DNA of 17,653 nt from positions 1 through 17,653 of the forward strand of contig CAAELJ010000095.1 of NCBI GenBank assembly GCA_900756725.1, written 5' to 3'. Position 1 is the first letter of the stretch. Every line of letters begins with the position of its first letter. Made by a program: the position numbers and the translations under genes. The stretch is from an uncultured Collinsella sp. (GTDB lineage Bacteria > Actinomycetota > Coriobacteriia > Coriobacteriales > Coriobacteriaceae). The notes beneath the pieces are model-generated. The model ran no database searches, had not been told where the DNA came from, and saw only the letters and a list, made by a program, of their open reading frames with translations. This document shows positions 15,133 to 17,653 of this stretch, in pieces.

Positions 15133-15138
15133 TATACT
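15133..15138 (+). promoter_or_regulatory. Predicted -10 box of moeA
   Basis: TATACT at 15133-15138 is the best -10 element in the divergent region, 57 bases before the moeA start. The -35 position (about 15110-15115) has no good match, which may indicate activator dependence. Confidence 0.4.
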
Positions 15139-15195
15139 GAGACAAGCATAAAGAATCGGCGCCCCTGTTGTGCGCCGTGGCATTAAGAGGTGCAT

Positions 15196-16458
15196 ATGGC
15201 AGAGAAACTCATTCCGCTGGAGGACGCGCAGTCGATTGTTCTGTCGCATGTTGCTCCGACCGATCTCGTCGAGATTCCCGTGTGGCAGGCCGCCGGTCTT
15301 CCCTTGGCCGAGGACGCGGTGGCCGATATCGACATCTCGCCGTTTGCCAACAGCGCTATGGACGGATATGCCGTGCGCTCGGCGGACTTGGCGCAGGCGT
15401 CTGGTGAGGTGCCGGTGACGCTCGACGTTATCGGACACGAGGCCGCGGGCCATGTGTTTGAGGGCGCTCTTGGCCCGGGCGAGACGGTCCGCATCATGAC
15501 GGGCGCGCCGGTACCCGAAGGTGCCGATGCCGTGGTGAAATACGAGATCGTCGAGGTGCTTGACGGCGATGGCAACGAGGGCTCACACGTGAGCTTCTCG
15601 GCGCCTGCTAAGGTGGGGGAGAACGTTCGCTCTGCCGCCGAGGAGGCCCATGCCGGCGATATCGTGATGCGCGCCGGCGAGGTTGTGGCCCCGGCCGGCG
15701 CCGGCTTGCTGGCAAGCGCCGGGTATGCGAGCGTGAAGGTGCATGCCGCCCCGCGCGTGGGCATTATCTCGCTGGGGACGGAACTGGTCGCGCCGAGTGA
15801 GCTGCCGGCGCGCGGGCAGATTCGCGACTCCAACTCGTCAGCGTTGATGGCCGAAGCACTCGATGCTGGCGCCGAGCCCGTGTTCTTTGGCATTGCTCCC
15901 GATGATGAGCAGGCAATCGCCGAGCTCGTGCATCGCGCGGTGCAAGAGTGCGATTTTGTCATTACGAGCGGTGGCGCCTCGGCGGGCGACTATGACTACG
16001 TGACGGCGCTGGTTAAGCGCGAGGGCGAGGTGCTGTTCGATCGCATCTCGATGCGCCCCGGCAAGGCCATCACGTTTGGCTTGCTCGGTGGTAAGCCCTA
16101 CCTGGGGCTTTCAGGCAATCCGGCCGCGGCGTATGTGGGCTTTGAGATGCTCGCCCGCCCGGCGATTCGTAAGATGCGCGGCTTTGCCGAGGGTGCGCGT
16201 CCCGTGCAGCAGGCGACGCTCACACACGGCGTGAAAAAGCGACAGCATCGCCGCTTCTTCGATCGCGCCACGGTTTTGCGCGACCCCGAGACCGGTGAGT
16301 TGTTGGTGACCGAGGCCAAGACGCAGAATTCGGCGCTGCTCGGCACGATGCAGCATGCGAACTGCCTGTTGCGTATTGACGAAGGACCGTGCGAGCTCAA
16401 GGCGGGAGACGTCGTGGACGTTGTGCGTGTCGATCTGCCTGAGGGAACGGTGTTGTAG
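15196..16458 (+). CDS. moeA: Molybdopterin molybdotransferase MoeA
   Basis: A 420-aa cytoplasmic enzyme that inserts molybdate into adenylated molybdopterin to give active Moco. ATG 15196 follows AAGAGG by five bases. Domain signs in order: PLEDAQSIVL (7-16), PFANSAMDGYAVRS (49-62), IMTGAPVPEGADAVVKYE (100-117) and GENVRSAAEE (141-150). The MoCF-binding domain follows with GIISLGTELV (189-198), IRDSNSSAL (209-217), FVITSGGASAGDYDYV (254-269) and MRPGKAITFG (286-295). GLSGNPAAAYVGFE (304-317) leads to domain IV. The length is normal (E. coli 411). It is followed after 10 bases by the mogA-type gene, and the pair is probably one operon. Confidence 0.97.
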   Translation: MAEKLIPLEDAQSIVLSHVAPTDLVEIPVWQAAGLPLAEDAVADIDISPFANSAMDGYAVRSADLAQASGEVPVTLDVIGHEAAGHVFEGALGPGETVRIMTGAPVPEGADAVVKYEIVEVLDGDGNEGSHVSFSAPAKVGENVRSAAEEAHAGDIVMRAGEVVAPAGAGLLASAGYASVKVHAAPRVGIISLGTELVAPSELPARGQIRDSNSSALMAEALDAGAEPVFFGIAPDDEQAIAELVHRAVQECDFVITSGGASAGDYDYVTALVKREGEVLFDRISMRPGKAITFGLLGGKPYLGLSGNPAAAYVGFEMLARPAIRKMRGFAEGARPVQQATLTHGVKKRQHRRFFDRATVLRDPETGELLVTEAKTQNSALLGTMQHANCLLRIDEGPCELKAGDVVDVVRVDLPEGTVL

Positions 16459-16468
16459 GGGGAAGACT

Positions 16469-16948
16469 GTGGAGTTGAAGATTTCGATCGTGACGTGCTC
16501 GGATACGCGCGACCTTGCCCAGGACGAGGCGGGTGCCGCACTCGAGGAACTTATCGAGGCGCAGGGATGGACGGTCGCCTCGCATGTGGTCGTGCGCGAC
16601 GACGTTAGCGAAATCGGTGATGCCATTGTGGAAGCTGCCGATGAGTGCCACGCCAATGTCGTGCTCACCTGCGGCGGCACGGGGCTTTCGATGCGCGACG
16701 TGACACCCGAGGCGACGCGTGCCGTCTGCGACCGCGATGTGCCGGGTATTGCCGAGGCAATCCGTGCCTACTCCATGATCAAGACGCGCCGCGCCATGCT
16801 CTCGCGCGCCGTGTGCATGCAGCGTGGGTATACACTTGTCATCAATTTTCCGGGATCCACGAAAGCGGCCCGTGAAAGCTGGGAGGCCGTGAGCGACCAG
16901 CTGGAGCATGCGGCCCAAATGACGGCGGGCGGCGGGCATGCCAAATAA
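16469..16948 (+). CDS. Molybdopterin adenylyltransferase (MogA/MoaB family)
   Basis: A 159-aa cytoplasmic enzyme of the MoCF_biosynth family; it adenylates molybdopterin and hands it to MoeA. The core motif TCGGTGLSMRDVTPEAT (67-83) contains the Asp (77) equivalent to the catalytic Asp of MogA. INFPGSTKAARESWE (125-139) matches the NLPGxxKA segment, and VTCSDTRDLAQDEAG (8-22) the N-terminal SDxxxxG loop. The GTG at 16469 is preferred because GGGGGAAG lies just upstream; a TTG at 16475 is the alternative. Size is nearer MoaB (170) than MogA (195), and actinobacterial annotations use both names. It is co-directional with moeA, ten bases apart. Confidence 0.93.
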   Translation: MELKISIVTCSDTRDLAQDEAGAALEELIEAQGWTVASHVVVRDDVSEIGDAIVEAADECHANVVLTCGGTGLSMRDVTPEATRAVCDRDVPGIAEAIRAYSMIKTRRAMLSRAVCMQRGYTLVINFPGSTKAARESWEAVSDQLEHAAQMTAGGGHAK

Positions 16949-16961
16949 GCGGTTTACCTGC

Positions 16962-16998
16962 GGCGGGGCGACCTGAACGGCCGCTCCGCCTTTTATTT
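16962..16998 (+). terminator. Intrinsic terminator of the moeA-mogA unit
   Basis: GGCGGGGCG (16962-16970) pairs with CGCTCCGCC (16982-16990) with one G-U, and TTTTATTT follows. It separates the moeA-mogA unit from modA. Confidence 0.85.
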
Positions 16999-17040
16999 GC
17001 GCCCAAGGGGACGGCGTTCTGTAGGCATGCCTGAAACTAT

Positions 17041-17079
17041 ATTCTCAGACGAGAATAATTTCTCACTATCATTATTCTC
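17041..17079. promoter_or_regulatory. Operator-like ATTCTC/GAGAAT array upstream of modA
   Basis: ATTCTC (17041-17046) and GAGAAT (17051-17056) form a dyad with a 4-bp spacer. GAGAATAAT (17051-17059) and ATTATTCTC (17071-17079) form a second, overlapping 9+9 dyad with an 11-bp spacer. A partial site ATTTCTC lies between. The array occupies the -10 to -50 region of the promoter whose TATAAT is at 17087. Since the genes around concern molybdate, a molybdate- or Moco-responsive repressor is the likely ligand-binding partner (inference). Confidence 0.6.
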
Positions 17080-17086
17080 GCAGAAG

Positions 17087-17092
17087 TATAAT
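17087..17092 (+). promoter_or_regulatory. Predicted -10 box of modA
   Basis: A perfect TATAAT, 60 bases before the start codon. The -35 region falls inside the ATTCTC/GAGAAT array and has no good consensus match, which fits a promoter that is regulated by the protein bound there. Confidence 0.6.
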
Positions 17093-17135
17093 CTGATTGC
17101 AGATTAAAGCCCGCGGCGGGGTGCCCGGGTGTACC

Positions 17136-17160
17136 GTTCGAAAGGGTCGAACATGTTCGA
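17136..17160 (+). promoter_or_regulatory. modA ribosome site within overlapping dyads
   Basis: GTTCGA (17136-17141) and TCGAAC (17147-17152) form a stem with the Shine-Dalgarno AAGGG in the 5-nt loop. TCGAACATGTTCGA (17147-17160) is a perfect 14-bp palindrome containing the ATG start codon. The two pairings share TCGAAC, so they are mutually exclusive. This could modulate initiation. Confidence 0.4.
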
Positions 17161-17653
17161 TATGGTTTCTCGCCGCGGATTCGTCTCGCTTTCTGCTGTC
17201 GCCGCTGCCGGCCTTGGCCTTGCCGGGTGCTCCGGCAATAAGGCGTCCGAGCCGGCCGGATCTGTTACCGGTTCTGCTAAGGCATCTTCCAAGAAAGCTG
17301 TCGAGCTTCAGGTCTTTGCTGCCAACTCACTTGAGAAGGCCCTTCCCGAGGTCCAGGAGCTCTACACCGAGCAGACCGGCACCACGTTTGCCGACACGCA
17401 GTTTAAGGCGTCCGGCGACCTTGTCGAGCAGATGCGTGCCGGTGCCACGGTCGACGTGCTCATCACGGCCTCCAAGGGCACCATGGACGACGCCGAAGCC
17501 GCCGAGCTCGTCGACACCGACACGCGAGAGGATATGTTCGTCAACGACCTCGTGATCATTCGCGCTGAGGGCTCCGACACCAAGATCGAGGCCATCGCCG
17601 ACGTCGCGAACCTGGACGGCAAGATCGCCATCGGCGACGCCAAGACCGTCCCC
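17153..17653 (+). CDS. modA: Molybdate ABC transporter substrate-binding lipoprotein (3' truncated by window)
   Basis: The first 167 codons of a ModA-type periplasmic/extracellular binding protein that captures molybdate for ModBC; the gene runs off the window. Start at ATG 17153 with AAGGG six bases upstream. The N-terminus has a twin-arginine motif (SRRGFVSLS, residues 6-14) followed by a hydrophobic stretch and a lipobox LAGC (Cys 26), so it is likely exported by Tat and lipid-anchored. A Ser/Ala/Lys linker (about 27-48) precedes the mature domain: LQVFAANSLEKALPEV (52-67, the first anion-binding loop, usually AASL), FKASGDLVEQMRAGATVDVLI (about 83-103, shown as FKASGDL and GATVDVLI) and FVNDLVIIRA (about 126-135). 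This matches ModA up to its first domain crossover. Confidence 0.92.
   Translation, partial: MFDMVSRRGFVSLSAVAAAGLGLAGCSGNKASEPAGSVTGSAKASSKKAVELQVFAANSLEKALPEVQELYTEQTGTTFADTQFKASGDLVEQMRAGATVDVLITASKGTMDDAEAAELVDTDTREDMFVNDLVIIRAEGSDTKIEAIADVANLDGKIAIGDAKTVP

Overview
The window looks like a chromosomal segment of a high-GC, anaerobic actinobacterium of the Coriobacteriia (Collinsella-like). This is inferred from the GC-rich codon use, the gene mix (a glmS without a visible ribozyme, a YeiH-type exporter beside a GntR/FCD regulator, an Xpt, and a moeA/mogA/modA group) and the recurrent GGGAC-type intergenic hairpins. No rRNA or tRNA gene and no CRISPR array was seen.

Layout. 1-2049: a hairpin repeat, then glmS. 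2050-3110: a gene-poor stretch holding the frameshifted remains of minus-strand genes, including a cysteine-rich product. 3113-4079: an AT-rich insert with an Xre-type regulator (-) and a divergent multi-pass membrane protein (+), separated by a perfect inverted repeat. 4213-6233: terminators, a GntR/FCD regulator (-) and a divergent YeiH-family exporter (+). 6264-7716: strong RNA-type hairpins ahead of a Fis-type regulator whose AAA+ domain has lost its ATPase motifs. 7800-9539: a single-pass membrane protein, a nitroreductase (-) and a small conserved-looking protein. 9600-11240: a very GC-rich IS30-family insertion flanked by a block of nested inverted repeats on one side and a 40-bp perfect palindrome on the other. 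11387-13476: xpt, a GGQ-domain release-factor-like protein and, convergent with it, a diacylglycerol-kinase-family lipid kinase. 13564-14985: a CLC transporter resembling the fluoride/proton antiporter branch (-). 15196-17653: moeA, a mogA/moaB-type gene and the first 167 codons of modA.

How the genes work together. The right end is a molybdenum module: ModA captures molybdate outside the cell, MogA adenylates molybdopterin and MoeA inserts the metal. The modA promoter carries an array of ATTCTC/GAGAAT half-sites that looks like a metal- or cofactor-responsive operator. glmS (cell-wall amino sugar), xpt (purine salvage), the lipid kinase and the release-factor-like gene are housekeeping functions. 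The Xre/membrane pair, the broken genes at 2.4-3.0 kb and the IS30 copy are the accessory parts.

The strongest candidates for something undescribed are the pseudo-AAA+ regulator with its structured leader, the Xre/membrane-protein pair, the nested-helix block beside the IS30 element, the 40-bp palindrome and the modA operator. All functional names are from motif recognition by eye; no database was searched.
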